A stretch of 64,000 nt of DNA from Anoplolepis gracilipes (lineage: Eukaryota > Arthropoda > Insecta > Hymenoptera > Formicidae), in assembly GCF_047496725.1 (NCBI RefSeq), contig NC_132975.1, positions 6,366,001-6,430,000 of the forward strand, written 5' to 3'. The notes under the pieces were generated by a model. That model worked only from the letters and a program-made list of their open reading frames with translations, was not told where the DNA came from and searched no databases. Every line of letters starts with the position of its first letter. The stretch's first letter is position 1. Of this stretch, positions 53,209-64,000 are shown in pieces. Made by a program: the position numbers and the translations under genes.

Positions 53209-56200
53209 CGAGAAAGAATTTATAATAACTAAAATAAAAACTATAAATAAAAATATATATAAAATCATAGTACAGATAAAATTATGAATAGGGAGAGAGA
53301 TAGAGAGAATAATAATTTTATAATAATATATAATGTTTATAATAGATAATGAATGATGTGCATTTGCGCAAAATGAGTTCTATCTATATACATACATATA
53401 CTTATAGCATATAAATAATTCTGGGCATTTGTGATATATTAATGGAAAAATTGGGTTATCGAAACTAAAATAGTAATGAAAAATGTTCAAGGATACATGC
53501 TTGAGATATCAACAAATAAACGGCTATATTTGCACGCGATCAAGACACGCGGCAATGAATATCAATGTTGAATCAAGCATGATATCTTGAACTATAAAAT
53601 GTCGCACGTGTGTGACCTCGTTTTATAGATTTATTCCATATATATGTGAATTACATTTTTCCGGGTTAATATTGTTACATCAATGAGCTTGAATCTATCA
53701 AAAATATATCAGCAATATTTATAATAGGGAATATAAAATGTAAATTTTTTTATCAGTTTCAGGTTAAACCTCTCACAATCAGTTTCGAAAACACAATAAG
53801 ATTCATATTTGATTCATTTTCGCCTAAATTGAGATAAATGTATTTTTCATGCATTGCTATCAGATTAGAAAATAGATGGATGAATATAAAAGATAAGTTA
53901 TTTACAGTCTAAGACAATTTCTTTAAGATTTATAAAGAACGATGGTGCAGGCATTCAAAATATTGATAATATCTTGAGAAAAGAAAAGCATAACACAGAA
54001 ATATAAAATATATAAAGTAAGAAAATATATTACGAAAGAATTTTATCTGAATTATTCTAATGTTAAAAAATTCTAATGTTAAAGAACAGATAGCAAAAAT
54101 AGTGCGAAGCAATTTTAATTGAGAAGAGTTTCTATATAAGTTATATTCTTTTATACTCTCTCATACATTATATTTTTTAAAATTAATTTCAATTAAAACT
54201 AAGCCAAATCGATAAATCATCAGAAGACATCTCTTTTTTCCTTTCCTTCCTCCTTCTCTTTCTTTTAGTATTAATAAGTTTAAATACTGCAAATTGTAGT
54301 TCCATCACATTGTAACAACATCAGTCTATTAAGACTTCTCACAAAAATAATTCGTCGGTAAAACTTTCGCAAATAGTTTTCGCGACGTGTTTATTCACCT
54401 AATGCATCGATGGGACGAATTCGTGAATCGTTCTCGAGGCAAATCCCGCGAATAGCACGGATAGGAAAGCACTCACAATGATTTATTCAGTCCTTTAAAT
54501 TTGCTCACCGTCACGAAACTATTCTTGGCCCTTTTAGAGATGATATGCTAAATAATTTTCTACCCTGATCATATTTCTACCAACTTCCGCAATGCATCTC
54601 TCACACGTCGGCAACTAAAGTTTCCGCGTGTTTCTAAAACACGCGAACAAGTTGTGAATTCATCGAAAAGTTTTTATATGTATATAAGATACAGTACACA
54701 AAACAGATTTTACTAGGTTTATTAGCAAATTTAAAAAATATTTTTTTTCGCAGGAAAAAATATTTTTTTGTTGATGTAGAAAATAAAACAATGCAACTAA
54801 AAACATCTATGCAATAGTATTTTTGAAAAAAAGCATTTTTTTAATTTATATGTTGCTAGTTTTATGGTAAGCAATAATCAGCTTTCCGAGTGCTTTTATA
54901 AATTATATAATATAATTATGCTTTCGTACTCAAAGTATACTGTATACTGTAATTATATCGTTGTGAACGTGTCTCTCTTTTAATGCTTTTTGCGACTAAC
55001 GCAAATAGAGTGTGCTAACTTTTATTATATGTATAATTTTGCATAAAGTACTAGCACACAAAATTTAAGAAACAACAATTTCACAAATGCTACCCATTAA
55101 AAAAATACAGCAATATATAAAAGTTCTCCATTCAGAAATAAAGTATATAAGAAATTTCTTGAAAAATTAATGTAATTTTTAATGTCATGAGAATTAATGA
55201 AAAGTTAATGAAATAAGTAAATTGGTCACTTTATTCTATTAAATACGTGACATTGTTTTAAATTAATTTAAAAAGTTGTAAATTAATGTAAAAGACAAGA
55301 ATCTTTTTAAGTACTAAACATCAGCAAATTATATATGTATAAATTATATACTTCATACACAAACATATAATTATATATATATATATATATAATGGCATTG
55401 AATGATATTAACAATTTCGTTGGATTAATGATTTACAATTCCATATTTGGCATAAAAAGCTAAAATTTCCATATGTGACACTTTCATAGTCTATCGTATA
55501 AGTTTTTTCGATGCAAAGTGTTTTTAATTTATTCAAAAGTTTGCGAAAATAAAAACATGAGAATATTTTTCATCACTCTTCTCGATCGCTATTAACATAA
55601 AATGAAATCTAATATATTGTATCGCTTTTGCAGAATTGACTTGCCAATATTTACACGGTTGTATTGGAATAACTCATTGTCAGGCGAATCTACTCCCTTA
55701 GATTAAATCAGTAAAAATGTTATTAAAACAGTGATATAAAAATTCACCAAAGATTAGTGAGTATTTCATGATATTTAGTGAAAATATATACTTTGCACTT
55801 CTGTCTTTTGTCTCATTAATTACGGTAGTAAAATTGAAAAATCAGTAGTAGCCATTCATATTTGCAGACGTACTTTTTAAAACACATTTTTTATCTATTT
55901 TAAATTGCTATTTTTTGAGAGAAGCTCACATCTGGAATGAAATTTGTATTTAAAAATTATATGAGTATTATATTTTTTTACTCTTTTAAAATTATAAATT
56001 CAAAAAATTAATAAAACTCTTGATCAAACTCAGATATTTCTTTAACAAAATATATTGTTATAAATTTATATAATATTACATACATTTTAAAATATTTATT
56101 AAAACAGCTGTTACTACTAATCGATTTTCTTTCTTCTGTAAAATTACACTGATTTTAATATAGTGTTATAATTTACTTATAACTGAAACCATCAGTGACT

Positions 56201-56983
56201 ATACACTGCAGTCAGTAATAATGCACTGATCCCATTTAAGAAAGTATGGAATTTTCTTGAAAGGTCAAGGAACAATGCATCGTATAACGGAAATGCAATT
56301 TCCAATGAAAGTTCGATTTGACTGATATTAAACCAGCCCTAAAAGAGAGAATATAGGAAGAATTTATCTTTTATATATCTTAAATATATATATATATATA
56401 TATTTGCATTTTGACTAACGAAGAGAGAGAAAGAAAGTAATTTTATGCAATATTAATAGATATATAATAATATAGAGATCAAGATATATAATAATATTAA
56501 GCAATACATTTTTCAAACGCACGATTCACCATTGCCGCGATATATCGCACAAATAATCGCGCTGATGTGGTAGTAACATTATATGTATATTATTATAATA
56601 TAATAACATTATATATTAAAAACAATAGAAAACTACAAAAATATAAAGCAGTGTATTTAGAATAAAATAATTTATAAAAAAATATAAAATAATATAATAA
56701 ATAATGTAAGTATAACAGACAATATAAAGCTCCTTAAAAATAATGTAGATCATGAAAGATAGAAATATTCTCTAAAAAAATACAACCATATTTAAGCCAA
56801 CTGATATATTAACATTTTTATGTGAACCGGTTTTATTAATACAATAAGATAGATATCTCTCTCTCTTCTCTCGGTAATGAAAAATTTACGACGCGAAGTG
56901 AGAGGAGCGCATTAAAAAAAAATGCATGTTTGCCGAAAATAAATGGCTTCACAGTTATTTACGTAAAAAAAAAGGAGACTCAC

Positions 56984-57224
56984 TTATACACAGAGAAGAT
57001 CCAGCCAGCGATTTCGGACATTCAACACACTATTTTCTGACAGTGAAACTCAATTAATGTCGTGTCCTCTCGTTTATTGTAATCCGAATCGGCGGAAAAA
57101 TTCGGCCACGAATAATCGCGACGATAACGAGAACGAACGAATGCACGTGACGATGAAATGCAAGTTACACAAATAACGAACAAATCACGACACGACCACC
57201 CTACACGACTGTCGCGACCAGACT
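56984..57224 (-). other. Sulf1: Candidate 5' noncoding exon of Sulf1
   Basis: From the predicted start site at 57224 to a donor TATAA|GTGAGT (GT at 56983-56982) is 241 nt of GC-richer sequence on the minus strand. Its only ATG, at 57021, opens a frame of 12 codons that reaches the donor. If spliced to the acceptor at 19435, that frame continues to a stop 22 nt before the Sulf1 ATG, giving a 27-codon upstream ORF. The exon lies on the correct strand and no other gene is visible between it and Sulf1, but the 37.5-kb link is an inference. Confidence 0.45.
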
Positions 57225-57290
57225 GAACTGAAGCCTGCTAGCTCTATCCAGCTGCTTCTCTCTCTTTCTCTCTCTCTTTTTTCCTCTTCC
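57193..57290 (-). promoter_or_regulatory. Candidate TATA-less Inr/DPE core promoter with GA-rich motifs
   Basis: On the minus strand, TTCAGTC matches the arthropod initiator with A+1 at 57224. GGTCG follows at exactly +28 to +32 (57197-57193), which fits the downstream promoter element RGWYV at its required spacing. Just upstream, at about -33 to -60 (57257-57285), the minus strand has GAGAGA runs of the kind bound by GAGA factor. No TATA box is seen near -30. The surrounding 57.0-57.5 kb is the GC-rich peak of the right half of the window. Confidence 0.55.
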
Positions 57291-59605
57291 TATCCCTTCT
57301 CCTTGGAGCACCGGCAGAAAACTGCGCGCCGATCTCGGCCTTACCGAGTCCTACGGCACGCCAAGTGTACCTTTCCGTGATGCCTCCTCTCCGGCAAACC
57401 GGTGTCCTGAGTCCTGACGGGAGGGAGAGCCGGAGAAAATCTCACTCTCCTCCGCGGTGAGACGATTTATCGGTCCGCTCTCTGTTGCGGAAGGGATCAG
57501 TCACGGCAACCTGTACATCCGATGTAAAAGATACAAATTTTCCGACTATCGATGATAAAAAAATAATTAATTATTTATTTTTCAATATTTGTGTAATGTA
57601 GATTTCAAAAAATGCCTACATTTTTATTTTACTATTAGATTAGAATTCCTGAACGTATTTTAATCTGTTGGAAATAATACATGGATGTTAAAATAATAAT
57701 AATTGTCATATTTCTTTATAGTGTATGATGGTATCTTTTAAAATTTCTAAAAAATAAAGTCTCCCGTTAAATCGATCACCAGCATTCGTTGAAAGAAAAA
57801 GTCTCTTGGTCACATTTTCATGCCAAGAATCAAATAGATAAATATAGAGAAATAGAAATATAAAATATAACTTCAAACAACAGTGTATGTATATGTGTAA
57901 TAATTTATAATAGAATATTTTTAAGTGAGAAAATATATAGTATACAATTAGGAATTCCTTTTTGTTTATTTTGTTTATACTATATTTAAACAGTTTCTAT
58001 TAAAAAATATATAATGGGTTAATATAAAGCTGCAACAATTTTTTTATTGTAACAAGCATGTTCTATGCTAATATTGTAAATAATTTGACAGCTTGAAGAG
58101 TTTTACACATTCTTTCTTTATTTTATTATTTTATATATTTTTTTATTCTTATATTATTAAAAAAATGTTTTTTCCCTATTACAATGCGTAAGCAAAATTT
58201 GCAATTAAAGTTTTCAATATTTTCTTTATTTGTTATGGACCGATAATCATTACAATTTTAACGCGATTGTAGTACTCTTCAATCGAATATATTTTTAGAT
58301 TGTGAAAACGTATAGAGTAATTAAAAGACTCTGAAATTTCTATCACGATCGAAGAAACCTACGTCCACCAACATATTAACGTCTTTCAAGAATAAATACA
58401 TTAATTGCAAATATTCTCGTTAAATTTTCACTTTATATAAAATAGTGGCAATTAAAATTCGAATACGAACGCGAAATAATACTTACTTTTAACGAAAGTT
58501 AATGTCGAAAAATGTTCGTACGGTATTAAAATCTTCGTATAATATTCTATAAAACTAAATGTTTCGATTGTAAAGATTAGAAGGATGGGGGAGAACTTTT
58601 AATATTAGTATTAATATACATATATATATATATATCTCCACGATGATGTTTACATCTATTCTGCTACTTACTCTTACTGCTCGAAATATCGTAGGGTCAT
58701 GACGCGAAAACTTACATCCCAGAAACATGAACGGTATCTTTATCGGTGTCTATAGAACATATACTGTGTAAATATGTATGACCCCGTCAAACTCGAAGCA
58801 AACTTGCATCCGCAGGTTGAAGCTTAACTTAGTCTTCCGGACCTGACATTTCGACGATAAGCTAAAGTTTCAAGGGAAAGCGTACATCTTCTCTTCTCTC
58901 GTGGTCATTTAATATTATCAGTACTTGAATATGCTACGTCAAGAGCACTCTTGCGGAGTGTCGATATGTATATTATGCACCTTATTATGCATATTATACA
59001 TATTATATATCTTCATATATTATATTACATATTACATATCTTCGTATAACTCATACATATTATATATCTTCGTAAAACTCAGGAAGCTTTCAGGACCAGT
59101 GTAAGTTATACTATATTTCTAATAATTTTCTCTTTTATAATAAAAAATGTTTCTTTAAATTTATGTTCCAAGAAAATTGATTTATTTAGCGCAAACATAA
59201 ATCACGATGTCTAGAAAAAAATTTTTCTTGAACCAAACAAATATCGATGCATCCAAACATTTAGTAAAATCAATTACTTTTGATTAATAATAACATTAAA
59301 TGAATGTTTCGTTGAGACTGCTTTATTAATAGCGCATTTATGCAAATATTGCCTTGTCAGATATCTGGGAAATCAATCTTGTCTATTTATCTTCTATAAC
59401 GCATTGCAGATAAATTAACCTTTGTATGTACATCGTGTCATTTTTATCGGTATTTATTTATCGGCATTTTTGCGGTATTTATTTTATCGAGCTGAAATCA
59501 ATGAAGTGTCAAGAACGCACGTCCGTCGCTGTTGTTTCTCATCGCTATGAGGAATATGAGTCCAGTAAATTAATTTCATAATTTTACTACAAGTACATAG
59601 CATGC

Positions 59606-59607
<2 letters not shown>

Positions 59608-59655
<48 letters not shown>

Positions 59656-59669
59656 GTGTGTGTGTGTAA
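59608..59669. repeat. Compound (TA)n-(TG)n microsatellite
   Basis: About 21 TA units, then TT and TG units. Confidence 0.95.
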
Positions 59670-59789
59670 ACAAATCTATAGCTCAATGATTAGGTATATA
59701 ATAACGATTCTCAGATGCGCCTTTATGACAAGAATTAATTTTGTATAGCTCTTTGATTATTCTTACTACGAATGCGCATATATGTATAA

Positions 59790-60785
59790 ATATTCGTATA
59801 CTATAATCAGTAAATATTTAATCGTATTTTTATTTATAAAAAAATAATTCGTATACTATAATCAGTAAATATTTAATCATATTTTTATTTATAAAAAAAT
59901 AATTTATGCCTAATTGCATCTCTCGTAAACGAATATATAAATTCAGTGTTTATATGTATGTCAATTTTCATACACTAGAGAGATGCAATAAGCGCATAAA
60001 AAGGCAAACGAAAAAATATCCCTAAGTCCCGTCCAATAATGTTGTTAGAAGCGGCTGCCTGACAAATAAAAAACTTTAAGTCTACTCAGCTGATGTAGTC
60101 ACTTCGTTTGTGTTCAGAACTCTATAATTTATATTTGATTTATTTGTGCAGTGAAGGATACGTGCAAATCCCCACCTATGCAAAAATTTACACAATTACA
60201 TCAGATTTCTTAGTCTTATTTCCTAATTCGTTCGTTTATTATAATCTACCAAACACATTTTCGTTTATGAGAAATAATTTCTATTTGACTCTATCTAGTG
60301 TGTGAAAATAAAGGTAATCGACGATTTAACATGAGTATTGAATATACTCTATCTCTAAATATTATTGTTTAGGTGGAATCAAATAGGAATTGTTTTTTGT
60401 AAACGAAAATGTTTTTAGTAGATTATAATAAACGAACGAATTATATCAACCAATAGATAACACGGCGAATATGGTTATAAATCTTTGAATACGTAGAGTT
60501 TTGTACATGCATGCTTTACCGCAAAAATGAATCAAATATAAATTATAAAATTCGAGCACAAACGAACGTAACTGGAGATTAACTCGAAGTTTTTCATTTC
60601 TCAAGCAATTGCTTCTGATGACGATCTTGGATAAAACTTAGGACCGATTTCATCAACGTGGGTTAACCTCGGGTAAAACTATATCTTTGTCTATTTCAGA
60701 TAAGTTCAAAACAAAGGGATAAACATATAATTTGACCCGAGGTTAAAGTTAACCGACACTGGTGAAATCGGCTCTTAGGGACATA
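59790..60785. mobile_element. Fold-back family copy interrupted by a MITE
   Basis: A tandemly duplicated inner module (CTATAATCAGTAAATATTTA twice, 59800-59910) is followed by arm 1 (59985-60305: ATAAGCGCATAAAAAGGCAA, TGCAAATCCCCACCTATGC) and arm 2 (60370-60645: GTGGAATCAAATAGGAATTG ... GATCTTGGATAAAACTTAGG). Arm 2 is split by the MITE at 60644-60771. Confidence 0.7.
60644..60771. mobile_element. 128-bp MITE inserted in the fold-back element
   Basis: Terminal inverted repeats: CCGATTTCATCAACGTGGGT at 60644 and, reversed, CCGATTTCACCAGTGTCGGT at 60771, both followed by TTAAC and an inner CCTCGGGT. A CTTAGG repeat flanks both sides, consistent with a target duplication. The surrounding host arm resumes afterwards. 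Confidence 0.75.
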
Positions 60786-63632
60786 CATTTAAGGTCAAAT
60801 TAATATCCTTATCCTTTTTTTCGATTCAAACCAAACAACTTTTGTCAGAAACATTTTTTTTTCTAAAACCCTTTGATTTCCAAATTCGACTGTATTAATT
60901 AAAATGAAATGTTCTGTGTGTGTATATATATATTTGCATTTAACAAATATAAAGGCACGGATCAACCTTATTGATAGTTATAGAAAGAAAAAGGAATATG
61001 AACGATATAATATATTAGTCTTGTTTATTGAAAGATATTATTTGGAATTAATTTCAGATTTAATTTAATTCGAATGTGAAAAAAAATACGGTTAAGATAA
61101 ACAAATTTTTCGATACATTTTTAAATACATGTTTTAAACACATTTTTGCTTCAAGTCAGACATAAACCTCGTACGAATGCTTTCAAGAGCGATTAGGTCA
61201 TCATCACTCTCGCGGGGCGGCACTTTTATTTGTACAAATCGAGTCATTGTATATCCCGGATGCGGTGATTATTATTAAGAATAATCTTATATCTCTCTTC
61301 CACTTATATCTTCTTCCTTTCAGCTTCCTCTTCCGAAGAGAAAACGACTACGCACGCCTTGCTATGGCCCACGCGACACCCATTACGACTAATCAATTCT
61401 TCAAATTGTCGCTATAAACGATACGAATTATTCTTCAATCTCGTCCTGGAATGCATCGCTTGTGCATACACAATGAGGTTGTTATTATCTAGTCACGTCA
61501 AACTCCTTCACTGAACAAGAAGAATCAACAACGCGTTGCATAAGAGATTGTCTCACGAGAAATAGATTGATAAACATTTATTTTATATAATTATAAATTT
61601 ATAATTTTTAAGAGAAGAAGATGTTTATTAAATTCATTAAATTAATTTAAATTATATGTTTTGAATTAATTGTAAATAAACTTAATTATTTTAACTTTGC
61701 TGTTATATATTTCTCGGGAGTAAACGTTTCTAGATCTAGAATTTTATGCATTCTACACTTCGAAAATAATGATGGTATTCATCTTTTAAAGAAATAATAA
61801 ATGAAAGAAAGTGTAGTTAAAATAAGCTTAAATTGTAAGTTATTTGATGAAGATAATGCCCACAAATATTCACTTCTAATTGAAGCAATAAATTTCAAAT
61901 TACCGATTGCAAATTATCTTACTACAATTTTTATCTTATTTTGAAATCTATTCAAGAATGTATCATTATATTTTTTATATCTATATTTCGATAACATTTA
62001 TTTCTACAAATATGTTAAAGTACATTAAAGCACACAAAAGCGCGCATATATAAAAAATATAATTTAAAGAATTAAAAGTATACCTATATATTTTTACTTA
62101 AAGGAAGAAATTCTCATCGTTTTCTTAGTCGTTCGTGAACCTATCGCGTTCATCTTTCAAGTTGAAATCCATTGCCAATTTCTCTTGCCTAATTTATGAA
62201 TTATTATCTTATAATTATTATCTTATATAATTTTTTTACAATAATTAATTTTTTATCATTATCTTATAATTATGTCAGGAGTAAGAAGCCTCAATTTCCT
62301 TGAATATATCACTAACAATAACAGAGAAAGGAAGATTTCTAATTTCTTTGTATGTAAAAATATATATAGCTAGAAATATCACAGACAGATACTTTATTTG
62401 ATAAAATATCTCGTCGTGTCAATCTTGCAAAATTGTATCTCTGTTTGTCGTAACCGTTAAATTCAAGCCATGTAGATCATATTTTTGGAAATGAAGCAAA
62501 CATATTTCATGAACAATCTCTACAGCGACACAGGTACGACATATCTGGATCTAGACCGTCCACTCTATTCGCATTTCTGTCCGGGAAAACAATCGGCCAA
62601 TCACGAGTTACTCCGCCGCGAGATGTTCGTGCTTTGCGAAAAGCATATGCATGTACGATGCATCCTGTTGTCGAGATATTAATCCAAGTCTAGACCAATA
62701 CGTATGCACATAATTTTGCAGTGATGGCAGATGTTTTCTAGATTAATTAATTATGCCCGTGCATAGACTTATATAATATTTAGAAAATATTTTTATAAAG
62801 TCAATTTCTCTATAGCGAAAATATAGACTATTTTTATAGAATTAATGTTCATAGAGTCAATTAAGAAAATCGAGGAAATATCATTACACAATTATTTTTA
62901 AAATAATCCTTTGAAATTTCCACTTTCCATATACGATTATCATATGGTTTTAACAAAGAAATCAAAGTAGTTTCAAAATAAAATTAATACTACTGAAAGC
63001 GTTTACAGTATAGAAACTATCAATACAAAGGAATTAACGTGAAATTTTGCATGCAAATAGACATTTGTCAAAAAACTAAACACAATACAGAATTAAAGCA
63101 ATGAAATTCAGCTTCCTCGAAGTTACACGTTTTGCAACAATCTTTATTGTAAAGTGGAATTGTCTGACTATATTACTGCGAACTCCATCGTGAACGAAAG
63201 GAATAAACTGCGGTATAAATGCGGACTCACGGACTGCCTGCTAATAAAGTAGGATTAGAGCTTGAACGTCGTTTCCTTCTACAGGAATCCTCTAAAAAAA
63301 CTACGCTTGTAAGATCTCTTGCTACGATAACTCAGTACGTTCAAGAGTCATACCTATCTTTTGCGCAAGATTGAAAAGCATTGGAAAAACGTCATGATAT
63401 TAATATTCGTATATATGCACCGTTTTTACTCGCATCTTTTCTATTGCCGGAAATACCCTCGCGATAAACTCGCTCTTTCAATATAATCTCTGAAGAAATA
63501 TAAGAAGATGCTCTCCGTCAAAACATTCTATAGAATCGGATATTTATGCTAATATACTAGAGGAAAAATTTATTTAATTATAATAAATAATTATAATAAT
63601 ATAAATAATAGATAATTATTTGATAATAAAGG

Positions 63633-64000
63633 TGCGGTACCAAGGCGTGAATGAGCCAAATATGTATAATTTAAATTATATTCGAGTAATTTAATACAAA
63701 GTCAGTAAAGAATACAATAAAATTACAATGTCGAATCGCAACATAATCGTAAATATGGTCGTGGCGGAAGTTACTTAAATGTAAAATCAAAGTTAAGCAT
63801 AACTAATAAACTCGAGTAAAATAAAATAAAATGTAGGTGTACATGGCGAACGTTTCGGCTTGACTTTTTAAGCCCTCTTCAGCGCAAAAAATAAGAAGCG
63901 CAAATAATCAATTATTGTATAATAAAATTAACGCAAAGGTGGTCAAAGGTATAAATTTCGGAGTTTATGATATCCATAATTTGCTATCTTGAACCAACAA
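63633..64000 (-). mobile_element. Fragment of a Penelope-like retroelement (hammerhead-bearing end)
   Basis: The minus strand carries a hammerhead ribozyme core (see 63838-63890). This kind of motif is known in the terminal repeats of Penelope-like elements. The element-like sequence seems to begin near a GGTGCGGTACC stretch at about 63632 and continue past the right edge. No reverse transcriptase or GIY-YIG coding is visible in the 370 nt available. The boundaries are approximate. Confidence 0.45.
63838..63890 (-). ncRNA. Hammerhead ribozyme motif (Penelope-like type, minimal stem III)
   Basis: On the minus strand: CTGAAGA core (63882-63876), stem II GGCTT (63874-63870) with loop AAAAAGTC, the complementary AAGCC (63861-63857), then GAAAC (63856-63852). 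All invariant core bases of the CUGANGA...GAAA consensus are present and stem II pairs over 5 bp. The sequence after GAAA is CGTTCGCC. A self-complementary ACGT would form a very short stem III, as in hammerheads that act as dimers, and GCG/CGC would start stem I. Stems I and III are weak, so activity is uncertain. Confidence 0.6.

Larger units (their letters stand above)
19435..56983 (-). other. Sulf1: Putative 37.5-kb 5' UTR intron of Sulf1; no coding gene recognised
   Basis: If the promoter and first exon near 57.2 kb belong to Sulf1, this whole interval is its first intron, between a GTGAGT donor at 56983 and the TTCCAG acceptor at 19435. I found no exon of a known protein family in it on either strand. 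It holds fold-back elements (22.5, 23.2-23.7, 24.7-25.5, 33.6-34.1, 41.0-42.2 kb), microsatellites, and GC-richer islands at about 29.27-29.72, 30.38-30.72, 34.18-34.68, 44.20-44.70 and 44.97-45.43 kb that could be enhancers or alternative noncoding exons. The rest is plain AT-rich sequence. Confidence 0.45.
57291..63630. other. Upstream/intergenic DNA without recognised gene
   Basis: About 57.29-57.53 kb continues the GC-rich promoter-proximal patch and includes another TCAGTC initiator-like site on the plus strand near 57.5 kb, without a DPE at +28. From there to 63.63 kb the sequence is AT-rich. It contains (TA)n/(TG)n repeats near 59.6 kb, a fold-back element at 59.8-60.8 kb, and short open frames with no similarity. 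I see no exon. Confidence 0.6.

Noticed and set aside
57485..57530. Plus-strand TCAGTC initiator as a divergent promoter
   Set aside because: No DPE at +28 and no TATA box; too weak to call, though a bidirectional promoter is not excluded.

Overview
The window looks like nuclear DNA of an arthropod, most likely an insect and probably a hymenopteran such as an ant. It is very AT-rich, full of short repeats and fold-back elements, and has small GC-rich, CpG-containing islands. There are no bacterial-style operons. The only gene I can identify with confidence is the 5' part of the extracellular heparan sulfate 6-O-endosulfatase Sulf1, on the minus strand. The host assignment rests on the close match of the exons to insect Sulf1 and on genome texture, so the exact species is unknown.

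Layout of Sulf1, read right to left: a GC-rich region at about 57.0-57.5 kb carries an initiator plus a correctly spaced downstream promoter element and GA-rich motifs, and is the best candidate promoter and 5' noncoding exon (57224 to 56984, inferred). A putative 37.5-kb intron follows. A short 5' UTR segment and the first coding exon lie at 19434-19108 (signal peptide, low-complexity linker, start of the sulfatase domain). The second coding exon is 18578-18339 (formylglycine motif) and the third is 2522-2201 (catalytic core). The third exon ends at a good donor, and the rest of the gene lies beyond position 1. All coding junctions have canonical GT/AG ends and keep the reading frame, giving 273 complete codons plus two bases.

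The remaining >95% is intronic or upstream DNA. It is dominated by non-autonomous elements: a family of long fold-back elements with diverged inverted arms (copies near 5.8-7.0, 10.2-11.8, 22.5, 23.2-23.7, 24.7-25.5, 33.6-34.1, 41.0-42.2 and 59.8-60.8 kb), two tRNA-like SINE heads, a 2-kb element with inverted ends (2.77-4.73 kb), several hairpins, and many microsatellites. At the extreme right (63.63-64.0 kb) lies a minus-strand piece with a hammerhead ribozyme core of the kind found in Penelope-like retroelements.

Several GC-richer islands inside the introns contain overlapping open frames on both strands but no recognisable protein. They may be regulatory DNA. One small minus-strand ORF (7937-8137) inside the large coding intron could be a nested gene or retrocopy; I do not recognise it.
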